The translations under genes were made by a program, and so were the position numbers. The notes below the pieces were generated by a model, which did not search any database, was not told the DNA's origin, and saw only the letters and a program-made list of their open reading frames with translations. 64,000 nt of DNA from Gigaspora rosea (Eukaryota > Glomeromycota > Glomeromycetes > Diversisporales > Gigasporaceae): assembly GCA_003550325.1 (NCBI GenBank), contig QKWP01001745.1, forward strand, positions 29,206 through 93,205, in the 5' to 3' direction. This document shows, one piece after another, positions 45,318 through 55,917 of the stretch. Position 1 is the first letter of the stretch. Each line of letters begins with the position of its first letter.

Positions 45318-46965
45318 TTTTATAATAATTGATAAAATTATTAGAAATCATATTTTACATGAAATTTTACTAATTGATCCTAACTTATTGCTCTAAAAAA
45401 CATGTTCAGTACCAAAAAATATATCAAATCAACATAATTTTTTACTTTTCTTAAAATTTGAAAAAAAATGCTTAATTTTGAAATTTTGATAAAAATTTCC
45501 AAAATTAAGCATCGTTTCTTCAAATTTTAAAAAAAGTAAAATAAAATATGCTAATTTGATATATTTTTTGGTGCTGAACAAGTTTACTTAGTGCAAGATG
45601 TTAGGATCAATTAGTAAAATTTAGAGAATCATAAAAATTTGCCTAAGTTTATTAATAAAATTATACAAATTTCTATTATTTCTAAATTTTACTAATAGAT
45701 CCTAATTTCTTGCACTAAGTAAACTTATTCAGCACTAAAAATATATCAAAATAGTATATTTTATTTTACTTTTCTTAAAATTTGAAGAAAAGATGCTTAA
45801 TTTTGGAAATTTTTATCAAAAATTCAAAATTAAGCATCTTTTCCTCAAATTTTAAGAAAAGTAAAATAATTATGCTGATTTGATATATTTTTTGGTGCTG
45901 AACAAGTTACTTAGTGCAAAAAGTTAGGATCAATTAGTAAAATATAGAGGATCATAGAAATTTGTATAATTTTATTAATAAAATTATACAAATTTCTATA
46001 GTTCTCTAAATTTTACTAATTGATCCTAACTTTTTGCACTAAGTAAACTTGTTCAGCACCAAAAAATATATCAAATCAGCATAATTTATTTTTACTTTTC
46101 TTAAAATTTGAGGATAAGATGCTTAATTTTGAAAATTTTTATCAAATTCAAAATTAAGCATTAAGGAAAATAAAATTAAATTGCTCTAAGTAAGCTTGAT
46201 TAGCACCAAAAATACATCATATTGGTATATTTTATTTTATTTTTCTTAAAATTTGCGTCAAAGATGCTTAATTTTGAATTTTTGATGAAAATTTCCAAAA
46301 TTAAGCATCTTTTCTTCAAATTTTAAGAAAAGTAAAATAAAATATGCCGATTTGATGTATTTTTTGGTGCTTAACAAGTTTACTTAGTGCAAGAAGTTAT
46401 GATCAATTAGTAAAATTTAGAGAATCATAGAAATTTGTATAATTTTATTAATAAAATTATACAAATTTCTAAGATTCTCTAAATTTTACTAATTGATCCT
46501 AACTTTTTGCACTAAGTAAACTTGTTCAGCACCAAAAAATATATCAAATCAGCATAATTTATTTTTACTTTTCTTAAAATTTGAGGATAAGATGCTTAAT
46601 TTTGAAAATTTTTATCAAATTCAAAATTAAGCATTAAGGAAAATAAAATTAAATTGCTCTAAGTAAGCTTGATTAGCACCAAAAATACATCATATTGGTA
46701 TATTTTATTTTATTTTTCTTAAAATTGCGTCAAATATGCTTAATTTTAATTTTGATAAAAATTTCCATCTTTTTTTCAAATTTTAAGAAAAGTAAAATAA
46801 AATATGCTAATTTGATGTATTTTTTGGTGCTGAACAAGTTTATTTAGTATAAAAAGTTATGATCAATTACATAGTAAAATTTCATGTAGAACAATATTTT
46901 TAATAATTTTATTAATAAAATTATACAAAATGCTATAATTCTCTAAATTTTACTAATTGTGATTT
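45318..46965. mobile_element. Array of alternating palindromic units
   Basis: Two hairpins alternate: one centred on ATGCTTAATTTTG...CAAAATTAAGCAT and one centred on TATAATTTTATTAATAAAAT, bounded by GGTGCTGAACAAGTTTACTT at 45571, 45893, 46366 and 46826. Within it, 46013-46248 and 46485-46720 appear identical base for base at an offset of 472 bp, so the last step is recent. It has no coding capacity. Confidence 0.85.
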
Positions 46966-46986
46966 AGGTAAACATGTGCATATATT

Positions 46987-47172
46987 ATGAACCTGAACAT
47001 GTTCATGAACCTTGAACTGAACCTGAACTGAACTTTTTTTAAGTTCAGGTTCAGGTTCATGTTCAATAATTTTAAGTTCAGGTTCAGTTCAGTATTGAAC
47101 TTTTAGAGCAGGTTCAGGTTCAGGTTCATTGAACCTGAACCTGAACCTCTATTGAACTGAACTGACCTATTT
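46987..47172. repeat. GGTTCA/TGAACC foldback array, second copy
   Basis: Same words and the same core AGTATTGAACTTTTAGAGCAGG as 39031-39230, arranged as GAACCTGAAC arrays facing GTTCAGGTTC arrays. The flanks differ, so it is an independent insertion or transposed copy. Confidence 0.75.
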
Positions 47173-47650
47173 ACTATGAAAGAGCTCAACTATTAAATAT
47201 GGATAATATTTTTTCATTATAAAAATAATAGCTATTTTTGAAATTATTTTAAACATTTTAAACTAAAGTATTTTTTATTGAACAATAACAATAATAATGA
47301 TAATTACTATTGTTGGATTATTTTATTAAAAAAATATTTATATTAGCATCATGAACAAAAGTTACTAAATTATTTTTTGTAAGAATGTCTTTTCTTAGAC
47401 GTCAAAAATCTAACACACTTATAGTACACGGGTTAAAGAATATGAGGGTATATATAGAACTTTTTAGAATACAAATAAAAAATATTTTATCCATCATCAC
47501 AAAATTTCATAAAATTCAACCCAAAAAATCGCTTCAAATTGGTCCAATACTGCCACAAAATTGCACAAAATCACTTCAAATGACCCAAAAAAATCACAAA
47601 ATTTACGTTTTCCCACAACATAAATCATCGTTCCTGCTACGGACAGTATA
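47173..47650. other. Intergenic DNA
   Basis: An 88-codon ORF at 47385-47651 (MSFLRRQKSNTLIVHGLKNM...) is built on AAAATC(A/T)CTTCAAAT-type repeats and shows no domain. It is not called with any confidence. Confidence 0.5.
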
Positions 47651-47699
47651 AATCACGTGATTTGCACGTACCGAATACCATGTGATTTCTAATATGGAA

Positions 47700-48350
47700 G
47701 TAAAATTTTTCTTAATTTTTGAGACAATTTTCCAACAGATTCATTGAAAATTTTTTTTGAATCAATTCTACGAATTAGTAGAATTCATTTAAAAAAATTT
47801 TCATAGAATTCAATCAAGTAGTTGTCGAGATTTTCATTCAAAGTTTGGAAAATCTCCTAAGAAAATAACCACTGTAAAAATTTTTCTAAGTTTTGAACAA
47901 AAATTTCTTGATAGCTATCCAATAGTATCGATAAATTTTTTATCAAATCAATTCTAATAATTTAGTAAAATTCATTTAAAAAAGAAATTTATCAAATTTT
48001 ATCAAGTAGTTGTCGAGCAATTTTCGTTCAAAGTTTTTAAAATCTAAGAAAATAGTCACAGCAGAAATTTTTAAAAATTTCTTGACAACTATCTGATAGA
48101 ATTCGATAAAATTTTTTTAGAATTCTATGTATAGTTACCAAGAAATTTTCAGTCAAAGATCAGAAAAATTTCTTTCATTACTATTTTCTTAGGAGGCGGT
48201 AGAAAATTTCCTAAACTTTGAACAATAATTTTTCAACAGTTGCTTGATAGAATTCAATGGAACTTTTTACATAAATTTTACTAATTCGTAGAATTGATTT
48301 AAAAAAAATTTCTTTGAATTCTATTTAATAATTATTGAGAAAATTGTCCA
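47700..48350. mobile_element. AT-rich foldback with internal repeats
   Basis: The outer parts (GAGACAATTTTCCAA and TTGAGAAAATTGTCCAA) pair, and AATTCTA(C/A)(G/T)AATT and CAAGTAGTTGTCGAG words recur inside in both senses. It is non-coding. Confidence 0.6.
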
Positions 48351-48361
48351 ATAAATAAAAG

Positions 48362-49278
48362 GCAAATCTTACGTTTTTGATACTCCTGCACTTACTTTTT
48401 TGATACTCCTGTATGTACCCCAAAATTACGCTTACTTTTTTGATGCAGATCTGCATATACACGTGACTTGTGTTACACAAAGGCCAGTGCATTGTTTTTG
48501 CAAAAATAATTTTTGGTTACATACTACTAATGTTATATAACGTTACACAAGTCTAATTTTGCCTGCATTAAGCTTAATGCTAGTGGGCACTATCATGATA
48601 ATGCCCCCGGCAGGGTTAGACATAATTCCGGCCCACCCTAACCCTAAATCTAGTGGTACCCTAACCCGGCATTAAGCTTAATGCTGGTGGGCACTATCAT
48701 GATAATGCCCCGGCGGGGTTAGACATAATTCCGGTCCACCCTAACCCTAAATCTAGGAACCCTAAAAACTAATTGTTCGAAGCAACATCCAATCACAGTA
48801 CATATACTAGATGAATATGTCGTGTAACCAGTATATGAACTGTGATTGGATGTTGCTTCGAACAATTAGTTTTTAGGGTTCCTAGATTTAGGGTTAGAGT
48901 GGGCCGGAATTATGTCTAACCCCGCCGGGGCATTATCATGATAGTGCCCACCAGCATTAAGCTTAATGCCGGGTTAGGGTACCACTAGATTTAGGGTTAG
49001 GGTGGGCCGGAATTATGTCTAACCCTGCCGGGGGATTATTATGATAGTGCCCACCAGCATTAAGCTTAATGCGGGCAAAATTAGACTTGTGTAACGTTAT
49101 ATAACATTAGTAGTGTGTAACCAAAAATTATTTTTGCAAAAACAATTCACTGGGCCTTTGTGTAACACAAGTCACGTGTATATATGCAGATCTGCATCAA
49201 AAAAGTAAGCGTAATTTTGGGGTACATACAGGAGTATCAAAAAAGTAAGTGCAGGAGTATCAAAAACGTAAGATTTGC
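48362..49278. mobile_element. 917-bp near-perfect palindrome
   Basis: The arms GCAAATCTTACGTTTTTGAT... and ...ATCAAAAACGTAAGATTTGC pair along about 440 bp to a roughly 20-nt loop near 48820. Each arm carries two direct copies of an 85-bp block (CATTAAGCTTAATGC, GGGCACTATCATGATAATGC, ACATAATTCCGG, CACCCTAACCCTAAATCTAG), so eight homologous segments face one another. The GC-rich CCCCGGCGGGG text is unlike the surroundings. After the palindrome the right arm's outer sequence restarts (49280-49338) and runs into an assembly gap. Confidence 0.9.
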
Positions 49279-49338
49279 TGCACTGGGCCTTTGTGTAACA
49301 CAAGTCACGTGTATATATGCAGATCTGCATCAAAAAAG

Positions 49339-49743
49339 NNNNNNNNNNNNNNNNNNNNNNNNNNNNNNNNNNNNNNNNNNNNNNNNNNNNNNNNNNNNNN
49401 NNNNNNNNNNNNNNNNNNNNNNNNNNNNNNNNNNNNNNNNNNNNNNNNNNNNNNNNNNNNNNNNNNNNNNNNNNNNNNNNNNNNNNNNNNNNNNNNNNNN
49501 NNNNNNNNNNNNNNNNNNNNNNNNNNNNNNNNNNNNNNNNNNNNNNNNNNNNNNNNNNNNNNNNNNNNNNNNNNNNNNNNNNNNNNNNNNNNNNNNNNNN
49601 NNNNNNNNNNNNNNNNNNNNNNNNNNNNNNNNNNNNNNNNNNNNNNNNNNNNNNNNNNNNNNNNNNNNNNNNNNNNNNNNNNNNNNNNNNNNNNNNNNNN
49701 NNNNNNNNNNNNNNNNNNNNNNNNNNNNNNNNNNNNNNNNNNN
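49339..49743. other. Assembly gap (405 N)
   Basis: A run of N lies between a repeated palindrome arm end and the inside of the Tc1-type element. Its true length is unknown. ORFs translated across it are artefacts. Confidence 0.98.
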
Positions 49744-50284
49744 CAAATTACGAATCTTCTTTATATTAGTAAAGGCGAACAATTTTTAATTCAAAAGAAC
49801 CTAATAATTTAGTGGCATATTCGGTTAGTTCATCCAAAGTAACGGATGCAAATGATGCTAATTGGATAACTTTGATTCAACACACCATTCTTTGAAGATT
49901 GTTAGAAAATATTCGCTACTTAAAAAATTGAAGTCGCGAAATAGACACTGACAAGCCTAATGAAAATCTCGCTTACAAACTCAATAAAGAGATAATGGAA
50001 AAAGTCTCTGGGTTGGTAAAGAAAGTGTTACGATTATATAAAAAATGGGGAATCCATGGAAACAAATACCTGGACAACATAATTTTTAATCAAAGTGACA
50101 AGAATGTGGGTTATTTATTATATGTATATTACTGTATTAGTTATGTAATCACTGATCAAATAATTATAAAATTTTTTACGGATTTTTAATGATTCTTAAA
50201 TTTAGATTCCCTATTTAGAATCTCAAAGATTCTCCGCATCATCATCATGAAAATCATGGGGTCACACCTTTCTGCAAACCGCCA
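49744..50284 (+). mobile_element. Partial second copy of the 22026-22908 Tc1-type element
   Basis: This is the reverse complement of 22026-22560, ending GGGGTCACACCTTTCTGCAA and ACCGCCA with TA at 50285-50286. It includes the transposase fragment QITNLLYISKG at 49744-49776 and, after the same interruption, GLVKKVLRLYKKWG near 50015-50055. It carries about 20 bp more than the other copy near 50104. The rest of the element is lost in the gap. Confidence 0.88.
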
Positions 50285-50326
50285 TAAATATCACGTGGTA
50301 TTCGGTACGTGCAAATCACGTGTCCG

Positions 50327-50790
50327 TTCGGACCCACTAGATCATCATAAAATTGTATGACATTGGCGGACAGACAAACAAAAATTGCTCCGGACAATTA
50401 ATTAAAACAATCGAACATGTGCCTTGAATTAGAGTTAAGGTTATGGCTGAAGTAGGGGCCTGTATTATGTCAAAATCTCGCAAAGAGTTTTTTAGTGCGC
50501 AGTTAGTGGTTTCATAGACAAAAGTTTGAGTTTTTTTTCAAAAAACATGAATTTCACGTTATTAGCGTCTATTATTATCCTTATAATGAAAATTTGATAT
50601 TACAGGAGCAAATGCGTAATCCAAGTACGAATGTACTCTCAACGCCAAATTAATGAGGCAGTTCTTTTACATATGTGATCATGTAGTGTAATAAATTTGC
50701 ATGTTTTTCAGGTTATATAATTATTTGTGCACAAAGATTGTCGAAACAATTACCTCGCAATGTTCAAAAAGGAAAATTATACAACTATTT
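50327..50790. promoter_or_regulatory. Upstream region of the plus-strand TLDc gene
   Basis: Contains a stretch similar to the inside of the 8682 MITE (GTGGTTTCATAGACAAAAGT). An upstream coding exon ending near 50799 (RLSKQLPRNVQKGKLYNYLM) is possible, with a 52-nt intron ending ...CACAATCAG at 50851. No defined promoter motif was recognised. Confidence 0.35.
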
Positions 50791-50834
50791 AATGACATGT
50801 ATATGTGTCTATCGCTATTGTAATAACTGACTCG

Positions 50835-52556
50835 ATGTGTTCACAATCAGATAGTAACTCCGATGTAAAAATAATTGCAGGAAGTGGACTGAATATTAAA
50901 GAATTCAGTGCACATTCATCAGTTTTACGTTCCTGTTCTCTTTATTTCCAAAGAGCTCTATCAGAACGATGGAAAGATCAAAAATATGGTATTTATATTC
51001 TTATAAAGCCAAATGTTCATCCTAATATTTTTATGTTAATTCTCGAGTGAGTGTTTTATAATTTGATATATTTATTAATTCTATTAATTGTATGTTGAAA
51101 AGCATTTCTATCTCTTTGCTAATAGATATAATGTACTGTATTTAGCTATATTTATACAGGAAAAAGTATATTACTTGCATCAGCTGAAGATTGTTTAAAT
51201 ATACTAGTTGCATCCGATGAGCTTGAACTTCTTGATCTTGCAGAATGTGCTCAAAAGCATTTAATTCAAGAGTTTTCTCCGTGGTTATTCTCTAATCTTG
51301 TAAAATCACTTAATGTTGCTTGTTATCATAATCATTTTCATGAATTATACAATCATGTTCTAAATTTTACTTTTAGAAATCCTTATTCTCTTTTTGATTC
51401 AGCTGATTTATCATTATTAAATGAAGTAGCCATGATTTGTCTTTTAGAAAGTGATGAACTTGAACTTGAGGAAACCGAAATTTGGAATTGTTTGATTAAA
51501 TGGGGTATTTCTAAATTTCTTGATGATGATATCTCAAATTGGTCTAATGAATATGTATTAAGTTGGTTTGATGAAGATTTCATGGCATTAAAAGAAACTA
51601 TTTCTAGTTGCATCCCCTTAGTTCGTTATTACCATATTCCTAAAAATTATATTAACAAACAAATTAAGCGTTACCACTTAGACTCTGATATGTTTATTAA
51701 AACTAAAACTCCACCAAGAAGATGTTCTAGACTGATTACTAATGAGAATAATGCTATTATATCAAGCTGGATTGATAAAAAGGATAAAGATTACTATACT
51801 TGTATAACTGATCCTTATAAAGTCAAGCTTTTATTACGTGGAAGCAGAGATGGATTTAGTATTGATACATTTCATAGATTTTGCGATTTTAAAGGTCCAA
51901 CTATTGTAATAATTAAAACTATCCAAGGTGATTTAATAGGTGGATATAACCCTCTAAACTGGAATAGTTTTACTGAAAAAATTGAATTAAGTTATGATGA
52001 ACTTCATATAGAAATTCTTGATTTTATTTTTCATTTTATTTTTTCAGTACCATATTTTACATTAAAAAAGAAACCATATTTTAGTAAAACTTCAGATAGT
52101 TTTATTTTTTCATTCACCGATCAATCGAATCCAGTGTTGAGTAGAGTAAAAACTGAAAGAATAAATCCGGCTATTTGGAATAATGAATCAAGTGGACCTT
52201 CTTTTGGGGAAACGGATTTATGCATGAAGCATTCAAATCATTGGATTAGTCACTGGAAAACTTATGAAAACAAAATAACTAATTCAACTCAATTAATTGT
52301 TGAAGAATATGAAGTATTAGTATTTGAAAATTATTATTCAATGATGAATAATATATTTATAAAAATTTTGGGAATTATCAAAATATTTAAAATATTTATA
52401 TTTTATTGTATAATTATACATTTAAATTTTATAATGTTGATTTGTTGTTTATTAAAACCTGTGGGATATATAGTATTCTGTATGTTTGGTTTTATTTGTA
52501 TGATGATTATTGACTGTTATATTATAACACATAGAGATACGGGTTTTCGTCGATGA
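50835..52556 (+). CDS. BTB-BACK-TLDc domain protein with hydrophobic tail
   Basis: Exon 1 ends at 51046 and exon 2 runs 51146-52556 after a 99-nt GTGAGT...TTTAG intron. The join gives D-YIYTGK, the normal end of a BTB domain (SDVKIIAGSG, FSAHSSVLRSCSLYFQRAL). BACK-like helices follow (SDELELLDLAECAQKHLIQE ... IPLVRYYHI), then TLDc (SSWIDKKDKD, VKLLLRGSRDGF, GDLIGGYNPLNW, GPSFGETDLCMK, VEEYEVLVF). ATG 50835 is the first in-frame ATG; the N-terminus is short for the family, so an upstream exon is possible. Two oddities: a 57-nt in-frame segment (51991-52047) flanked by GT and TTTTTTCAG that may be an intron, and about 75 residues after the TLDc domain rich in I, L, F and C, with probable membrane segments. 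The role is presumably like the other TLDc gene; substrate unknown. Confidence 0.85.
51047..51145 (+). other. Intron of the second BTB-BACK-TLDc gene
   Basis: The donor GTGAGTGTTT follows two bases of a codon and the acceptor is ACTGTATTTAG. The frame after 51146 is open all the way through the ATG at 51432, so the exon clearly begins before that ATG. Confidence 0.85.
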
Positions 52557-53381
52557 TACAGCATTTATCAATATTGTAAGCTATGGTAGAAAGGGGTGAA
52601 GTTAAAATAACCAATATAAAAACTTATTTATTTAATATTAAAAGGTTTTTTTTTTATTTATTGTATTAAATTTTATACCTGATTTAGAATTATTTTATAT
52701 AAAATTAGTAATATAACACCTTTTTTTATAAGTGACATTAAATGGGATTATACATCGTATCAAAAATTAGAGAGGTGATGATATTTCGTGTGATCCAATG
52801 ATCAGAATCGGATGAGTTTTATACCATTCGATTTGTTTCATCGAGACGAATAGAATGGTATAAAAATCATCTGATTTTGATCACTGGATTACGATATATC
52901 ATCGATTATATGCTGCACAAAAATGTTCCTTGAGGGGAATTTTGACGAAGTGTAAACTTGCCAAATATTAATGATATCTTGTGATCCAGTAATCAGAATC
53001 AAATGGTACAGTATAAAAATTATCCGATTCTGATCATTAGACCACGAGATATCCAATTCAAATTACCCTTTTCCAAATTATGTAGCAATTTACAAAGTTA
53101 TAATAAATATTTATTTAATTAACGTCGTCATTTTAAGTTTTTGGGAATTATAAAATTATTAATTGTCAATTAAAATAAATATTTTTTATCGCCATTTTGC
53201 AAGTTTATAAAATAATATATCTAGCTTAGTTATTACTGTATTATTACTATTGTTGATTTCTAATTTAAGAATTTATGGTTAAATACAGGATTACAAGTAA
53301 GTAATTAACGTTTCGTATGAATTTGTTTAGAGTTAATTAATTGTAAAATAGAGTAGAGTATTGAATATCATTAATAAATAT
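52557..53381. other. Convergent intergenic spacer with foldback
   Basis: Shared 3' side of the TLDc gene and tyrosinase. A hairpin at about 52775-52910 pairs GAT(A/G)ATTTCGTG...TGATCAGAATC(G/A)GATG with its complement around TCATCGAGACGA. A second worn copy (GTGATCCAGTAATCAGAATC ... GATTCTGATCATTAG) is at 52975-53055. Confidence 0.65.
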
Positions 53382-55306
53382 TTAAAATTTTTTAGCGCCA
53401 TAATATTGACCAGTGTTTTTGACCAAGAAATTTGGATCCTCATTATCGTGTTCGAATGAATAAACTTCAACTTTAGTAACTCCTGCATTTTTCGGACTAA
53501 CTTCTTCTCCATTATGCCTAACAGGGACGCAGTTGATATCAGTATCAACATTAAAAAGTGAAGTTGATTTTAACAAGCCGGTTGTAGCATTAACATCGCT
53601 AACATAATCATGTTTTTCCATTCGTAATCCTAATCGTTTCATAGCTGCTGTAATATCGACACTCCCCACAGTATAAGTTGTACCATTAGCATGGAAATTA
53701 TTAGTACTGCGCCACATGGCAACTAAGCCAGCAAAATGAGGTGAAGTTACTGGTGTTTTTGCAGTTGCATTCACCAAATCAACAAAAACCCTTACAACGT
53801 ACGGTCCAATTAATTTACCCTCTTCTATAGTCAATTTTGCGAACCATCTACGTCCAAAATGAGGATCAGGTTTATAGAGGCCAAGGATATATGAATGTAA
53901 TTTTTTTGGATCTTGATCTTTGAATTTCACTAATTCAGGATAAGTATATCCAAGTTTTTCTATATCTCGAACGTCATTAGAATTCCAAAATTCTTTTTCG
54001 GATTTTCGAAATGGTGTTAGGTCCGTATCTCCATTTACTTTTTCGTTCAATTTTGCTGTATAAGTTCCGTTAATAGCAATATTTTCCGGAACCCAACTGT
54101 CAGGATGTCTGTATATATATATATATATAATATATAAATATATGTATTTTAATCTTTTTATTATTTATTATATAAACCAAAATTATTTAAAATGAAGAAT
54201 AATACTAACACTGCTTGCCAAAGCGCAATCAAACGATCTATGTGCATATGATGGAAAAAGAATAATGGATCAAATGCAGTTATATCTGGATAAGACATAT
54301 GACCACCAAGACCACCGGCTATTAGATGTAAACCATCATGAGTTGTCTCAAGAGATGCAAAATGTGCATATCCGACAAATACCAAAGGATTCGGATGACC
54401 TGGGTTTGTATCTGCCATTTCCGTATCATTTGATCTTAAAGCATGATTGCTAAAGTGTAGGTAATTATCAATGTGAAACATTTGATAAAAACCTGCTCTA
54501 AATACCGTAGGAACATACGCCAACATCTCTTGGTTTAATACATCATATTGATCTTGATAATTAGCGTTAGGATGCCTGACAGTAGGATAACCAGCAGGTG
54601 TATATGGATTATAATCCATGCTTGGCGGTGTATAACTTGGTTTAGCGGTTGGATTATTACTTGGTGTTGGAAGGGGAGTTGAAAGATCAACAGGTAATGT
54701 GTATCTCTTTAACGGATTATTGAATATTTTCCACCCTTTTGGTGTATATATTTCGAGTTTTTCTTTCGAAAATACATTCGGAATACCTTCTACTGCTTTT
54801 TCAGCAGACCAATCCCAATAGGGATGGCGAAGTTTATTTGCTGCTTCAACGTACTTTTCTTTTTCTTTATCCGGGTATTGTAAAGCAATTTTCTTTGCCT
54901 CATCAATTAATAATGATTCAATTAATAGCATATATGGTCGGTGCCATGTTGGAAACAAAATATCTCCATGATGACAATATCCACCCCAACGACCTTTTGC
55001 CCAATCTGTATCATTATGGTATTCATGAGCACCACCAGTAACTCCATCATAGGCCGAATAGGGTAATCCATGAATTCCTGCAACCTGATAAAATGATCGC
55101 ATATCTTCGTAGGGGCGATCATACATCGCTTGATAACCTTGAACTAACAATTCGAATTCTGGTTTGTATGTTGTTCCATCGCAACAGAAATCATAAATTT
55201 CCAAACGCGGGTATACATCTTGATGTGGTGGGATAACAACTGGACCAGATTTAGTTACGCTTCTCACATGAGAAGAATGATAAACTGATGAGTGACTTAA
55301 TCCCAT
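53382..55306 (-). CDS. Fungal tyrosinase (polyphenol oxidase), intact, two exons
   Basis: Exon 1 (55306-54210) and exon 2 (54108-53382) join over a 101-nt intron, giving WQA-V-HPDSWVPEN and 607 codons. The type-3 copper centre is complete. CuA has H79 (AGIHGLPY), H113 and H122 (CHHGDILFPTWHRPY), with C111 placed for the usual Cys-His thioether link. CuB has H323 and H327 (HDGLH) and the HH at 352-353 in FDPLFFFHHMHIDRLIALW. A proline-rich insert (about 211-242) lies between the two sites. Exon 2 encodes the C-terminal domain that in fungal tyrosinases covers the active site until cleaved. The enzyme oxidises monophenols and diphenols to quinones, feeding melanin or phenolic cross-linking. No signal peptide is evident, so intracellular or atypical secretion is likely. 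The start is ATG 55306 with an A-rich leader just upstream. Tyrosinases are expanded in mycorrhizal fungi. Confidence 0.95.
54109..54209 (-). other. Intron of the tyrosinase gene
   Basis: The donor (minus strand) is GTTAGTATTATT and the acceptor is ATATATACAG. The intron contains a TA microsatellite (about 54111-54138) immediately before the 3' splice site, a position where length changes could affect splicing. Confidence 0.88.
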
Positions 55307-55430
55307 GGTTTTTTTTTTTTTAGTATTATTGTTTTTTCTTTACTATTGGGATGAAGTTTGAAATCGAGAGAAAACAGTCATCTTTATATTGTTCGTTATG
55401 GTACGCTAAAAAAATTTTTACCATTATTTG
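55307..55430 (-). promoter_or_regulatory. Upstream leader of the tyrosinase gene
   Basis: A run of 14 T (A on the coding strand) at 55307-55320 directly precedes the ATG, as is common in A-rich fungal leaders. No TATA box can be assigned. The ORF at 55351-55542 has no motif. Confidence 0.35.
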
Positions 55431-55670
55431 TATCTCGCTTGAGATTTTAAAGGTTGTACGATTAGAAAGTTATGGTGTCAATTCATTAATGCGCATCTAC
55501 TTAAATATGCATTCATCCAAGGGATTCATGTATCCCGCTTGAAATATTAAGGAATTTTTAAGGACTGTGTCCATATCTAGAAAGTTATGGTGTGAATTCA
55601 TTAATGCACTTCTACTTATATGGGTTCGGATGTGCATTCATCTAAGGGGTTCGTATTCATGCATCTTTAT
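55431..55670 (+). repeat. Tandem duplication, two units of about 120 bp
   Basis: Both units carry GAAAGTTATGGTGT(C/G)AATTCATTAATGC, TCTACTTA and TGCATTCATC(C/T)AAGGG. They lie upstream of the tyrosinase gene and so may alter its promoter region. Confidence 0.8.
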
Positions 55671-55767
55671 CTTAGAAAAAAAATGCCTCAGATGCATAAT
55701 TTTAAATAAATATAATTAAACTTTATATAATTATTTGCATATCTAATAAAGATACTATTTTGAATTA

Positions 55768-55917
55768 CCCCAAAGTGCTGGCTATCTGACCAGATGTGTA
55801 ACATCAGTACAATAAATAATAATGCAATTCTACATACGCAATCATTAAAAATGATCAACTAAACCACAAGTTAATTTCCGTTGCCGCATATATGGTCAGG
55901 TGACCAGCACCTTGGGG
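55768..55917. mobile_element. 150-bp foldback, ends CCCCAAAGTGCTGG
   Basis: The left end CCCCAAAGTGCTGGCTATCT pairs with the right end GGTGACCAGCACCTTGGGG. The target duplication is unclear. It is non-coding. Confidence 0.75.

Larger units (their letters stand above)
47653..50322. mobile_element. 2.67-kb compound region bounded by 33-bp inverted repeats
   Basis: TCACGTGATTTGCACGTACC plus GAATACCATGTGAT at 47653-47686 is the complement of 50290-50322, with one C/T difference. Between them lie a foldback (47700-48350), a 917-bp palindrome, an assembly gap and a partial Tc1-type element. Whether this is one transposable unit or coincidental nesting is unresolved. Confidence 0.5.

Noticed and set aside
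49184..49812. Four overlapping long ORFs across the N run
   Set aside because: They consist mostly of unknown residues from the assembly gap and have no coding support.
54265..55122. ORFs overlapping the tyrosinase gene in other frames
   Set aside because: They are shadows of the well-supported tyrosinase exons.
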